From an uncultured Chloroflexales bacterium (lineage in GTDB: Bacteria > Chloroflexota > Chloroflexia > Chloroflexales > Chloroflexaceae): a stretch of DNA of 63,347 nt. Shown one piece after another: positions 44,304-52,735 of this stretch (positions are counted from its first letter, which is position 1; every line of letters begins with the position of its first letter). A program made the translations under genes and the position numbers. The DNA is taken from the NCBI GenBank assembly GCA_937925925.1, contig CALANA010000074.1:1-63347 (forward strand), read 5' to 3'. Under the pieces are notes generated by a model. It worked only from the letters and a program-made list of their open reading frames with translations. It did no database searches and was not told the DNA's origin.

Positions 44304-45311
44304 TCAGACAGTCCTGGTATAACGTGGTGGTGTGACCTGCGAGTCGCGTTGAAGGAGTCCTTGTTGAACGAGCAGTTCGAGGTGTGATAGTGTTTCGGCA
44401 ATGGCAAAGCGCATCTCGTGCGGTGACAGGCGAGTAACGTCGAAAACGCGGGTACATACCTCATAGGCGGTAGCACCATCTTCAGCCACAGTACGCATCA
44501 GTTCCAACCGTTCGGCGTGATGCTGTTCCAGTTCTATCAATCGTCGCGGCCAGTTGTTAATCAGTGGCCCATGCCCTGGCAACGCCAGGCGTACATCCAA
44601 CGTAGCCAGGGTGCGCAAGGAAGCCAGGTAGCGTCCCAGCGGATCTGGTTCACTCTCCGGCCATGTGCCGATATGGGGGCTGATTTTACCGAGAATGTGA
44701 TCTCCACACAACACCAGTCGGTCGGTAGGGTCATACAGGATAATCTGGTCGTCGCTGTGGCCGGGGCAATGCAGTGTAACGAAGGATCGGCGGCCAATAC
44801 GCAATCGAGCATCAGTGGTCAGCATATGCAACATTGGGTGCGGGCGAGTCATGGATCGCAAGAGGGCAATACCTTCAGCCATGGCCAGCGTCAGCGGTTC
44901 AGGCACCCCGCAGGCACGGAAAAAGAGCGCGGTTGGTTCGGGTTGATCGCCGCGAAAGCCCCACACCTTGTGGGCCAACTCGGCTTCACGCGGCGACATC
45001 CAGACCTCAGGCGTATGACCGGGGCTGTGTTCCTGGCACAGGCATTGCAGCCATCCAGCCATACCATAGTGATCTGGGTGAAAATGAGTAAGCATAATCT
45101 GCTGAATGTCACCCGGGTTAATATTCAGTGCTGCAAACGCGGCCTGCCACGCGGCCTGACCTGCTGGTAGATTGAGGCCGCTATCCAGAATTGTCCAGCC
45201 ATTATTCCCGCGCAGCAGATAGCAGTTCACACTTCTCAGGGCAAAAGGTAGAGGCAGTTGTACCTGAATAATATCTTCCGCAACCTCATAGACATGCTCC
45301 GTTCGTTGCAT
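44304..45311 (-). CDS. MBL-fold metallo-hydrolase
   Basis: A 335-aa metallo-beta-lactamase-fold protein. MLTHFHPDHYGMAGWL gives the HxHxDH metal site, LHCPGHSDDQIILYDP and LVLCGDHIL provide the remaining ligands, and ALPGHGPLINNW is the late histidine. A helical C-terminal domain follows (YEVCTRVFDVTRLSPHEMRF), like the winged-helix end of LACTB2-type hydrolases. The substrate is unknown. GGGAG precedes the ATG. It is convergent with the kinase gene, one base apart. Confidence 0.88.
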   Translation of the reverse strand: MQRTEHVYEVAEDIIQVQLPLPFALRSVNCYLLRGNNGWTILDSGLNLPAGQAAWQAAFAALNINPGDIQQIMLTHFHPDHYGMAGWLQCLCQEHSPGHTPEVWMSPREAELAHKVWGFRGDQPEPTALFFRACGVPEPLTLAMAEGIALLRSMTRPHPMLHMLTTDARLRIGRRSFVTLHCPGHSDDQIILYDPTDRLVLCGDHILGKISPHIGTWPESEPDPLGRYLASLRTLATLDVRLALPGHGPLINNWPRRLIELEQHHAERLELMRTVAEDGATAYEVCTRVFDVTRLSPHEMRFAIAETLSHLELLVQQGLLQRDSQVTPPRYTRTV

Positions 45312-45329
45312 GATCGCTCCCTATCTACG

Positions 45330-45614
45330 ACTAATGTGCCTACGACCTTCCGCATCCGGTGGTTCGTCTGACGCCGGTGCCTACCCCAACGCGCCTGCCC
45401 CTGGAGAGAGATGTCGTGGGGCAGAGAGGCGTTGCATGCAACGCCTCTCTGCCGCCCCTGGCCCCCCACTGCGGCGGGCCGGGGGCGTGGCGAAGCCACG
45501 CCGCACTAGAACGGAAACATAGGCGGGGGCCGCAAGCCCCTGCCCCCCCTGCGACACAGGCTCGTTGGAGGACGAATGACAAGAACATGCAGAAGGTTCA
45601 AGTCGAAACGGTAT
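45330..45614 (+). repeat. Degenerate copy of the ATACC...GGTAT element
   Basis: The right end GTCGAAACGGTAT (45602-45614) matches the terminal repeat of the intact copies at 48669 and 56639, preceded by the shared AAGAACATGCAGAAGGTTCA-like tail. The left end is recognisable only as CGACCTTCCGCATCCGGTGG. Confidence 0.5.
45420..45453. repeat. Perfect 34-base palindrome
   Basis: The half-site GGCAGAGAGGCGTTGCA is followed by its exact reverse complement. The core GCGTTGCATGCAACGC resembles palindromes common between genes in cyanobacteria. A second hairpin, GGCGTGGC-GAA-GCCACGCC, follows at 45487-45505. Confidence 0.8.
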
Positions 45615-45886
45615 AAGACCTGCGCTGCACCCTCGTGCTAGTATACCATATTTGTACATACTCACGCCCTGGGAGCGCCGGCAGCTTGCCCGGGCATGCG
45701 TGATTGCGTGACAGTGGCAGAACGATGATGACGCAGTGTGGCTGAAAGCCGCAGCGGTACACCTGGATCGTCTGCAAATTTTGCCGCTGATTACGTTTTA
45801 ATTAGGAGAATTGAATACCTTTTTTACAAATGTTGCTGATCAATGATGCACAAATAGGCTATGGCTCTTTTCTCTGTACGTAATAT

Positions 45887-46000
45887 AGCAAACCTATTGT
45901 AATAGTAAACGTGGAGTCCCGGCTTTAGCCTGGATGGCGCTAGACCCGGCTAAAGCCGGGACTCCGGTGCTTCACAACGGATGTAGGATTGCTATAGCAA
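45887..46000 (+). mobile_element. MITE-like element, ATAGCAA family, copy 1
   Basis: Ends ATAGCAAACCTA and TAGGATTGCTAT are inverted repeats (11 of 12). Inside, GGAGTCCCGGCTTTAGCC faces GGCTAAAGCCGGGACTCC, an 18-base inverted pair. It shares its right end with the left end of copy 2. Confidence 0.6.
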
Positions 46001-46193
46001 ACCTACATCCGTTGTAAATCGGAGTCTACCAAAACATTGTGATGTCATCGCATGTTCGTTCAGCGATTCCTGCTGCTGCACACGCCAAGAGCTTGCGACC
46101 TGCTCACAATGTTTTGGTAGTCCACGCTTTAGGAGTGCTACCCCGGCTAAAGCCGGGACTCCGGTGCTTCATAACGGATGTAGGATTGCTATG
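45995..46193 (+). mobile_element. MITE-like element, ATAGCAA family, copy 2
   Basis: Left end ATAGCAAACCTACATCCGTT faces right end AACGGATGTAGGATTGCTAT (19 of 20). A second, inner inverted pair CTACCAAAACATTGTGA (46026-46042) and TCACAATGTTTTGGTAG (46104-46120) is perfect over 17 bases and encloses a 61-base unique core. Confidence 0.65.
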
Positions 46194-46279
46194 GTCATCT
46201 GTTACATTGTGTTCCAGCCCTGGACTACCACACTCATAACAATGATGAGCCGGAGCAACCCGGCTAGATCACGCATGGT

Positions 46280-46999
46280 GTGAACAGAATCGCCACCCAG
46301 ATCGAACCGCAAGCGTCGCCCAATGCTGATAGCCTTGCGCAGCAAAGCGAGAATCGGATCAAACCTGTGGAAAATAGCACCATTGATAATATGCATAGTC
46401 GCCCAAACCACCTGGTACCACATAGTCACGAATTTCTGTTACGTACTATTCCGTTTGATGAAAGACTGAAGGTTTTCATCAGTTCTGATATGATTGAATT
46501 ATATGATGTACGAGAGTTTGTGGCTCAGAATCTGATTGAACGGGGAATAGATGCCTGGATTCACGAAACCCATGCAGGCGCTCGGCCCGAAAGTGTGGTC
46601 GAGACATCATTACGAGCGACCGAAGCAGCAGACATCTATGTTGGCGTATTCTGGCGTAAGTATGGCCGGGTGACCATCCAGGAATACCGCCATGCCCGCG
46701 CATTGAATCGTCCCTGTTTTATTTACATCCGCGATAAGCATTGCCGCCGCGATACGGAACTGGAAGAATTTTTGTCTGCTGAGATCTACGATCCGCAGCG
46801 TGGCGTGAACTATGATTACTTCGATAGTGCTGTGATGCTGGGCAAGCGTGTGGCCGATGATATTATGGCCTGGCTGGTGCGGCGACATCGTGAGATGGTG
46901 GTCGAGTTGCAACAGGTGCAGGTGTCCCAGGTAGAAATAGTTCGTTTGCGCGACGAGTTAGACCGCCTGCGCTCAAATGCAGGTGATGAACAGACATAA
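46280..46999 (+). CDS. DUF4062-domain protein
   Basis: A protein of up to 239 aa. Residues about 60-160 match the DUF4062 fold (ERLKVFISSDMIELYDVREF; HETHAGARPESVVETSLRATEAADIYVGVFWRKYG), a Rossmann-like domain distantly similar to TIR. In many proteins it is fused to STAND NTPases or repeats that act in defence or signalling; here it stands alone with a C-terminal coiled coil (EMVVELQQVQVSQVEIVRLRD). The start is uncertain: GTG at 46280 or ATG at 46391, both without a strong ribosome-binding site. It lies directly beside a mobile-element cluster, so it may be an accessory gene. Confidence 0.72.
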   Translation: MNRIATQIEPQASPNADSLAQQSENRIKPVENSTIDNMHSRPNHLVPHSHEFLLRTIPFDERLKVFISSDMIELYDVREFVAQNLIERGIDAWIHETHAGARPESVVETSLRATEAADIYVGVFWRKYGRVTIQEYRHARALNRPCFIYIRDKHCRRDTELEEFLSAEIYDPQRGVNYDYFDSAVMLGKRVADDIMAWLVRRHREMVVELQQVQVSQVEIVRLRDELDRLRSNAGDEQT

Positions 47000-47092
47000 G
47001 CTGCTGTGCTACCCCTGATCGTATCTGCCGTAGGCTATAAGCCTATAAACATTCATCTGCGTTCTGCTCTACAAACCAACTTGGTATGAAAT

Positions 47093-47911
47093 CTATACCT
47101 CCTCTTCTGGCACCGTCACGCTCTGTCCCAGGCAGTGGTTCAGTGGGCCGTGCCCATGCCCGATATGTAGTTCATCTGCGAGACGCAGCGCGGCCGTCAA
47201 ATAGGCTTTGGCCTGGTGGACAGCCGCATTCAGCGTATGCCCCTGCACCAGCGCAGCGGCGATGGCCGAGGCAAACGTACAGCCCGTGCCATGCGTGTTC
47301 GGTGTTGCAAGGCGTGGCGCACGGATTTCCGACCATGTGCGCCCATCATAGAGGACATCAATTGCCGCTTCGGGGATGGGCAGGTGTCCGCCTTTAACCA
47401 GTACGTGTTGTGCGCCCAATTGATGTATCGCTGCTGCTGCCTGTCGGGCATCATCCACGGTGCGGATTTCCATGCCCGTCAATACCTGCGCTTCGTGATG
47501 ATTGGGCGTGATGATAGAGGCCAGCGGCAGCAAGTGGGCGATCAGTGCATCACGGGCGTTCGGATCAAGGAGGAGATCGCCGCCTTTGGCAACCATAACC
47601 GGATCAACAACCAGGCATTGTACTCCATAATAACGGGCACGTTCGGCAACGACGTTGATGATCTCGGCATTGGCAAGCATGCCCGTTTTCCAGGCATCGG
47701 CGCCAATGTCACTCATCACCGAGTCGATCTGCTGGGCAACAAAGGCGGGCGACACATGCAAGATGCCCTGCACACCCAGCGTATTCTGGGCAGTCAGGGC
47801 AGTGATCGCGCTCATGCCATAGATGCCATGGGCCGCGAATACCTTCAGGTCAGCTTGAATGCCGGCGCCACCTCCAGAGTCAGAACCGGCAATCGTGAGT
47901 ATTTTGTGCAT
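47093..47911 (-). CDS. thiD: Hydroxymethylpyrimidine (phosphate) kinase (ThiD)
   Basis: A 272-aa ribokinase-fold enzyme phosphorylating HMP and HMP-P. GSDSGGGAGIQADLKVFAAHG at the N-terminus, DPVMVAKGGDLLL in the middle, and NTHGTGCTFASAIAAALVQG near the end are the substrate, ATP and catalytic motifs. Last gene of the thi operon; AAAGGAA precedes the ATG. Confidence 0.95.
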   Translation of the reverse strand: MHKILTIAGSDSGGGAGIQADLKVFAAHGIYGMSAITALTAQNTLGVQGILHVSPAFVAQQIDSVMSDIGADAWKTGMLANAEIINVVAERARYYGVQCLVVDPVMVAKGGDLLLDPNARDALIAHLLPLASIITPNHHEAQVLTGMEIRTVDDARQAAAAIHQLGAQHVLVKGGHLPIPEAAIDVLYDGRTWSEIRAPRLATPNTHGTGCTFASAIAAALVQGHTLNAAVHQAKAYLTAALRLADELHIGHGHGPLNHCLGQSVTVPEEEV

Positions 47912-47983
47912 AGCTATTCCTTTCTGTCCGAAACAGAGCAGCGGGTTGCAGGGTGCAGGTTGGTACGAGCCACTGCAATGAAC

Positions 47984-48670
47984 CTATAACCAGGGAAACA
48001 CCACCAGGCCAACGCATACAGCGCTGGCGGTAGCCAGCACCAGCCAGTCACGGCGACGCAGGCGATAATCGCGCCAGAAGGTGCGCCCGGCACGCCCAAA
48101 GCCCCGCGCTTCCAGGGCCTCGGCCAGATCATCGGCCAACTGGAAAGACTGGATCAAGAGTGGGGTCAGCAGTGCTGGATAGTGACGCAGTGCCGCAAAG
48201 CCGGGTTCGAGCGGAATGCCGCGCGACCGCTGGGCGTCGATGATATGCTGTGCTTTGCGGCTGAAGATAGGCACAACCTGGAGCGCAGCGCTGATGACGA
48301 AGGCCCATGTGTAGGGCAGCCCTGATTGCACCAGTGCGTTACCGAGATCCTCTGGCGTCGTGGTATGAAAAAAGACAAAGAAGACCGATGTCAGTGCCAG
48401 CAAGCGCAGCCCGGCCGTGATCGCCGTGGTATAATCCGCAGACCACCATACCAGCGCAAACCAGAAGGCTGTCATCGGGAGTACCAGCCGTAACCAGCGC
48501 CCAAAGTCGCGTCCGGCGCGAATATACACAATGATCAAGCCCAGCAGTCCCAGGGTGATTGCCGACCCGTACCATCGAGTTGACATAATAATCAGGGCAG
48601 CACTGAGCAGTGTCAGGATTAATTTTGTGCGTGGGTCAAGTTCAAAGAGAACCATTTCTGGGCCTGTCAT
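47984..48670 (-). CDS. ecfT: ECF transporter transmembrane subunit (EcfT)
   Basis: A 228-aa membrane protein with LDPRTKLILTLLSAALI at the start and the two coupling helices with Ala-Arg-Gly-type motifs (AQRSRGIPLE and ALEARGFGRAGR). It joins the substrate-binding ThiW to the ATPase. The first ATG (48670) is formed by the last two bases of an inserted ATACC element plus the next G; ATG at 48655 is the alternative and gives the family-like MVLFELDPRTK start. No ribosome-binding site is clear at either. Confidence 0.88.
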   Translation of the reverse strand: MTGPEMVLFELDPRTKLILTLLSAALIIMSTRWYGSAITLGLLGLIIVYIRAGRDFGRWLRLVLPMTAFWFALVWWSADYTTAITAGLRLLALTSVFFVFFHTTTPEDLGNALVQSGLPYTWAFVISAALQVVPIFSRKAQHIIDAQRSRGIPLEPGFAALRHYPALLTPLLIQSFQLADDLAEALEARGFGRAGRTFWRDYRLRRRDWLVLATASAVCVGLVVFPWL

Positions 48671-48895
48671 ACCGTTTCGACGTGACCATTCCGCCTGTTC
48701 TGGTCATGCACCCGCAGTTCGCGGTTGTTCATCACCCTATGGGTTTCGCCTTCGGCGAAACGGGGAGACCAAAAGACAGTCCCGTCCCCGCGGCCGTGGA
48801 CGAAACGCGGCGGCGGATGACCCACCGCGTACATCCGGGCATACGGAAGGTGAAGACGAACCAGAAGAGACGGAAGATCACAGTCAAATTGGTAT
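48669..48895 (-). mobile_element. MITE-like ATACC...GGTAT element inside the thi operon
   Basis: 227 bases. On the minus strand it opens ATACCAATTTGAC and closes GTCGAAACGGTAT; the ends are inverted repeats matching at 10 of 13 positions. It fills the whole gap between ecfA and ecfT: the A of the ecfA TGA is its first base and the ecfT ATG starts in its last two bases. The interior contains GTTTCGCCGAAGGCGAAAC and CCCATAGGGTGATGAAC modules. No ORF of its own. Confidence 0.75.
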
Positions 48896-50610
48896 CATTC
48901 CTCTCTTTCCGCCTGTACCATCTGTCCTCTGGACATAGCACTATGGATCTGAAATAGCTGGGTTGGTTCGAGTCCAGCCTGGCACATGACTCTGGCATTT
49001 GCCATCACCTCCCAGGGTGTACCCGTTGTTACTATCTCCCCGGCAGCTAACACGACCCAGCGTTGCGCATGCGCTTCGGCAAAATCGAGATCGTGTGTCA
49101 CCAGGATGATCGTCTGCCCCTGCGAACGCAACGAGTGCAACAAATCACCCAATGCCTGCCGAGCGTTCCAATCCTGGCCGGCTGTTGGTTCATCCAGCAC
49201 CAGTATCGTCGGGCGGGACGCCAGCGCGGACGCAACGGCGACGCGCTTTTTCTCACCTTCACTCAGGCGGTAGGGTGAGCGTTGGCACAACGGTTCCAGG
49301 TGCAAGAGTGCGATCAGATGCTGTAACCACGCTTCATCATAGCAGCGCAACGCATGCGCACCGACGGCAATTTCATCCCATACCTGGAACGTGAAGAACT
49401 GATCGTTGGCATTTTGAAAGGCCAGGCCAACCTGTCGGGCCAGATCTGAGACCCGGGCACGGTGAGTCGCCTGCCCCATCGTCCACACCCGGCCCTGCGT
49501 CGGACGATACAGTCCGTTCAGATGTTTGATCAGCGTGGTCTTACCGGCACCATTCGCACCCACAATTGCGAGACACTCGCCAGCATGTACCTCCAGGCTC
49601 ACGTTCCGCAGAATCGCCAGCCGGTCACGCAAAAACGACACCTTCTCTAGCGTCAGCACGGTTGGGGGTGCAGTGGTTGTGGGTGGATGATGCAGATGAC
49701 CCGGTTGTGTCCATCGCATGGGTTCAATTTTTTGTAGCCCGCCTATCGTGCGTCCCAATCCTCCAGATACCACATCAACCGCTGCCTTCTGGCGGCTGCT
49801 CTCCTCACTATCTACCATGCCCAACAGTTCCTCAACGGTAAGCGGCATCTCTGGCAGAGCCAGTGTGTGAGCAACCTGCACCACGGGCGGTATATGCATC
49901 CCAAATCGGCGTGGATCGGCCTGTAACACCGCACGGGGACGACCATCCAGCACAATTCGCCCTTGCTGCATCACCACCAGCCGATCGGCATCGGGCAGCG
50001 CGTGCTGTAACCGATGTTCGGTCAAGATAATTGCCATACCCTGCCGATGGATCGTGCGCAGTGCGGCCTGTACCCGTCGCACATTGGGCGCATCAAGATG
50101 CGCAAATGGCTCATCCAACACCAGCACCTGGGGCTGTAGGGCCAGAATGCTGGCAATTGCCACTAACTGCCGTTCGCCACCAGAGAGCTGCTGCGGACTG
50201 CGGGGCAGCAGGTCGGTAATGCCGACCGTTGCAGCACTGGCAGCAATGCGGGCGTGGATGCTGGCGCGGGGTAGTCCGAGATTTTCCAGGCCAAACGCCA
50301 ATTCACGCTCCACAGTACGCTGAAAAAGCTGGGCTTCCGGGTTCTGAAAGACCATGCCCACCTGAGCAAACAGATCATTGACCGCAAGGGTACGTGTATC
50401 TCTACCCGCAACCAGCACATGCCCTTCCAGGACGCCACCATGAAAGTGTGGAATAAGCCCGTTAAAGGTGCGACAGAGCGTTGATTTACCTGAACCACTG
50501 GCACCACACAGCAGCACATATTCGCCGGGATGAATTTCCAGATTGATGTCGCTCAGAATCCAGCCGCCGGTCTGGGTATAGCGATAATGAACATGGTGTA
50601 GCTCAATCAT
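48895..50610 (-). CDS. ecfA: ECF transporter ATPase, two ABC domains in one chain (EcfAA')
   Basis: A 571-aa fusion of two ATP-binding cassettes. Domain 1: Walker A GASGSGKST, signature LSGGERQLVAIA, Walker B VLVLDEPFAHLD. Domain 2: Walker A GANGAGKTT, signature LSEGEKKRVAVA (Glu for the second Gly), Walker B TILVLDEPTAGQD. It powers the ThiW/EcfT complex. ATG at 50610 overlaps the end of thiW by eight bases; an ATG twelve bases upstream is also possible. Most ECF modules use separate EcfA1 and EcfA2. Confidence 0.92.
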   Translation of the reverse strand: MIELHHVHYRYTQTGGWILSDINLEIHPGEYVLLCGASGSGKSTLCRTFNGLIPHFHGGVLEGHVLVAGRDTRTLAVNDLFAQVGMVFQNPEAQLFQRTVERELAFGLENLGLPRASIHARIAASAATVGITDLLPRSPQQLSGGERQLVAIASILALQPQVLVLDEPFAHLDAPNVRRVQAALRTIHRQGMAIILTEHRLQHALPDADRLVVMQQGRIVLDGRPRAVLQADPRRFGMHIPPVVQVAHTLALPEMPLTVEELLGMVDSEESSRQKAAVDVVSGGLGRTIGGLQKIEPMRWTQPGHLHHPPTTTAPPTVLTLEKVSFLRDRLAILRNVSLEVHAGECLAIVGANGAGKTTLIKHLNGLYRPTQGRVWTMGQATHRARVSDLARQVGLAFQNANDQFFTFQVWDEIAVGAHALRCYDEAWLQHLIALLHLEPLCQRSPYRLSEGEKKRVAVASALASRPTILVLDEPTAGQDWNARQALGDLLHSLRSQGQTIILVTHDLDFAEAHAQRWVVLAAGEIVTTGTPWEVMANARVMCQAGLEPTQLFQIHSAMSRGQMVQAEREE

Positions 50611-51127
50611 GGGTGGCAACATGCGCAGTATGCGGATGGAGTGCAACCACACCCGCCCGATCGAGCATGCGCAATGCCAGCACACCGATCACTGCCCCCA
50701 GGGTTGCGCTGCTTAAGAATGAGGCAACCAACGCGGTCATGGCCATGGTCTGCCCCATAATCATTGGGGCTACGACCATGGCACTGAGGATGGCAGCGAT
50801 CAGACCGGTACCGATCATTTCACCTGCTGCGCTCAGGTAGAGGTTGCGGGTGAAACGGTACGCATAGCCAGCCAACAACGCACCGATCATACTCCCCGGA
50901 AAAGCCAGCACCGTGCCAACGCCGAGGGCATTGCGTAGTATGCTGATGATCGTGGCGATGCCCACGGCCCACCATGGCCCCAACAATACGGCCCCCAGGA
51001 TATTGATAAAATGTTGGGTTGGATTGACGCGGGCAATACCGATGGGGAACGACGTGAAGGGTGCAAGTGCCACACCGATAGCGACCAGCACCACCGCTTG
51101 TGCAACGCGACGTGTGTTCGTTTGCAT
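50603..51127 (-). CDS. thiW: ECF transporter substrate-binding subunit ThiW
   Basis: A 174-aa membrane S-component with about five helices. The pattern PFTSFPIGIARVNPTQHFIN, then LLGPWWAVGIATI and LAFPGSMIGALLAGYAY, matches ThiW, which comparative genomics links to uptake of the thiazole part of thiamin. thiM (thiazole kinase) in the same operon agrees. It is translationally coupled to the ATPase gene. Confidence 0.85.
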   Translation of the reverse strand: MQTNTRRVAQAVVLVAIGVALAPFTSFPIGIARVNPTQHFINILGAVLLGPWWAVGIATIISILRNALGVGTVLAFPGSMIGALLAGYAYRFTRNLYLSAAGEMIGTGLIAAILSAMVVAPMIMGQTMAMTALVASFLSSATLGAVIGVLALRMLDRAGVVALHPHTAHVATHD

Positions 51128-51162
51128 TGTTCCTCCTTATGGGTTCAACAGTATACAACCTG

Positions 51163-52602
51163 TTATCCAACTTTTTCAGCAGTTTCGCCGATGGGAACCA
51201 CGCGCTGCTTCAGATGCCGAAAATCGAACGGGATGCCCAACCGTAACCGGGCCAGCAGCAATGACAGCAACGTTGGTACCATAAAGGCGATCAGAAAACT
51301 CAAGAACAAATTACCTCGGCTAAACGTGGGATCAGGGAAATACAGTCCACCGGCAATAATGCCACTGATGCTCGCAACCAGGGCACCTGTGCCCGAAAGC
51401 TGGCGGTTAAACAGGCCATAGTAGGTAGGAAAGACGGCAGCAGCACAAACCAGATCGGCCACCAGGAACAGATAGAGGACACTGTAGCCCTGGGACGCGA
51501 TCAGGATGGCCAGTACCGCCAGCACGACGCTGCCGCCGCGAGCCAGGCGTAAGAGTTGTCGTTGGTCGGTCTGCGGGCGCAGGCGCACCAGATCGACGGT
51601 AAACAGGCTGACCAGTCCGTTGAGCAAGGTATCCATACTACTCATGATGAGCGTGATCGCCAGCACCATTGTCACCAGTACTATCCAGGGTGGCGTAGCA
51701 TTGATAATGAAAGCAATCAACGCGACTGATGGCGTATCGGCGGTACCAGCATCTATCGCAAAGAAGCCGAATGAACCCACAACCAGGATAATGGGCAGAA
51801 TGATCATACCTGCGCTGAGAAAAGCGCGGCGCATCGTCTGGGAACTGTTCGCCACATACACGCGTTGCCAGTTGGCCTGGTTAAACAACTCGGCGCTGAC
51901 AATCGCAATCAGCAAGGTCGCGCCATACTCAATGCCAGCCAGCGATGTGAGGTTGAAGAGATCGGGTGCGGTGTACGTGATCTGGCGAAAATCCGAAACC
52001 TGCATAAGGCTGACGACAAAAATAACCGCCAGCAACGGCAGAATGAGCCAACTCTGGATTTTGTCGGTGAAGATCGAAGCCCGCAGACCGCCGAGCGCCG
52101 TGTAGATCAGCGTGCCAATGCCCACGATGGCAGCAGTCAGGATCAGGGGCACGCCAAATGCCATCTGTACCACCAGTGCGATCCCCGTTAACTCAGCAGT
52201 TAAAAAGACGCTCATATAAAAGGCGGTAATCATCAATGCCAGACCGTACATACCACGGCCAAACCGGTAGAACACATACTCCGCAATAGAGTGGCCTTCT
52301 GGCATCATCGCCCGCAAGCGCTGCCCCAGCCAGGCGTAGACAAACAGTGCTGCCGCGCTGCTGAGGGCATAGCCAATCAACGCCGTAATCCCAGCCGTAA
52401 CGCTGGCCTCGGCCGGTGAAAAAAGAATCCAGGCACCCATACTGGAGGCGACGAGGGTGGCAATGGTTGCTCCCAGTCCGGTGCTGTTGCGTGCGCTAAT
52501 ATAGTCCTCAATCGACAGATGTTGTCCACGACTGGACAGTATCCCGATACCCGAAAACAGAGCCGTGGTGACAATGATCAACGTCAATCCAGCGCTATTC
52601 AT
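51163..52602 (-). CDS. Sodium:solute symporter family protein, probable thiamin-precursor uptake
   Basis: A 479-aa protein of the SSS family with about 13 membrane helices (LIIVTTALFSGIGIL at the start; the sodium-site region YISARNSTGLGATIATLVAS; LLTAELT-like GIALVVQMAFG). Solute identity cannot be read from sequence; inside a TPP-riboswitch operon the likely cargo is HMP or another thiamin precursor, as proposed for the ThiV symporters. ATG at 52602 with AAAGAGAGA upstream is preferred; an extension to 52638 exists. A 133-base octamer-repeat gap separates it from tenA. Confidence 0.82.
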   Translation of the reverse strand: MNSAGLTLIIVTTALFSGIGILSSRGQHLSIEDYISARNSTGLGATIATLVASSMGAWILFSPAEASVTAGITALIGYALSSAAALFVYAWLGQRLRAMMPEGHSIAEYVFYRFGRGMYGLALMITAFYMSVFLTAELTGIALVVQMAFGVPLILTAAIVGIGTLIYTALGGLRASIFTDKIQSWLILPLLAVIFVVSLMQVSDFRQITYTAPDLFNLTSLAGIEYGATLLIAIVSAELFNQANWQRVYVANSSQTMRRAFLSAGMIILPIILVVGSFGFFAIDAGTADTPSVALIAFIINATPPWIVLVTMVLAITLIMSSMDTLLNGLVSLFTVDLVRLRPQTDQRQLLRLARGGSVVLAVLAILIASQGYSVLYLFLVADLVCAAAVFPTYYGLFNRQLSGTGALVASISGIIAGGLYFPDPTFSRGNLFLSFLIAFMVPTLLSLLLARLRLGIPFDFRHLKQRVVPIGETAEKVG

Positions 52603-52625
52603 CAAGGGTTCTCTCTCTTTCTTTG

Positions 52626-52735
52626 ATTGCGTAGACACGCAGATACGTGGATGCGCGGATGCGCGGATGCGCAGACACGCAGACGCCTCGTCGCCTTATC
52701 GTCTCGTTGCTTCAGCGCCTCCTCCCCTCATCGCC
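52626..52735. repeat. Octamer-repeat array with strand switch, inside the thi operon
   Basis: Steps of eight: GGATGCGC three times, AGACACGC, AGACGCCT, then units of the opposite orientation, CGTCGCCT, TATCGTCT, CAGCGCCT, CATCGCCT. The switch from purine-rich to pyrimidine-rich halves allows a long imperfect hairpin between tenA and the symporter gene. Confidence 0.7.

Larger units (their letters stand above)
45312..46279. other. 968-base intergenic repeat cluster
   Basis: No gene. It holds a degenerate copy of the ATACC element (about 45330-45614), a 34-base palindrome, a plain AT-rich stretch (45720-45885), and a double ATAGCAA-type element (45887-46193), each listed separately. Confidence 0.7.

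Noticed and set aside
45310-45665. Several 70-94-codon frames on both strands
   Set aside because: All lie in palindromic repeat DNA and read through perfect hairpins; no ribosome-binding sites or domains.
48955-48980. tRNA T-arm-like GGTTCGAGTCC
   Set aside because: It lies within the ecfA coding sequence and no acceptor or anticodon stem can be formed around it.
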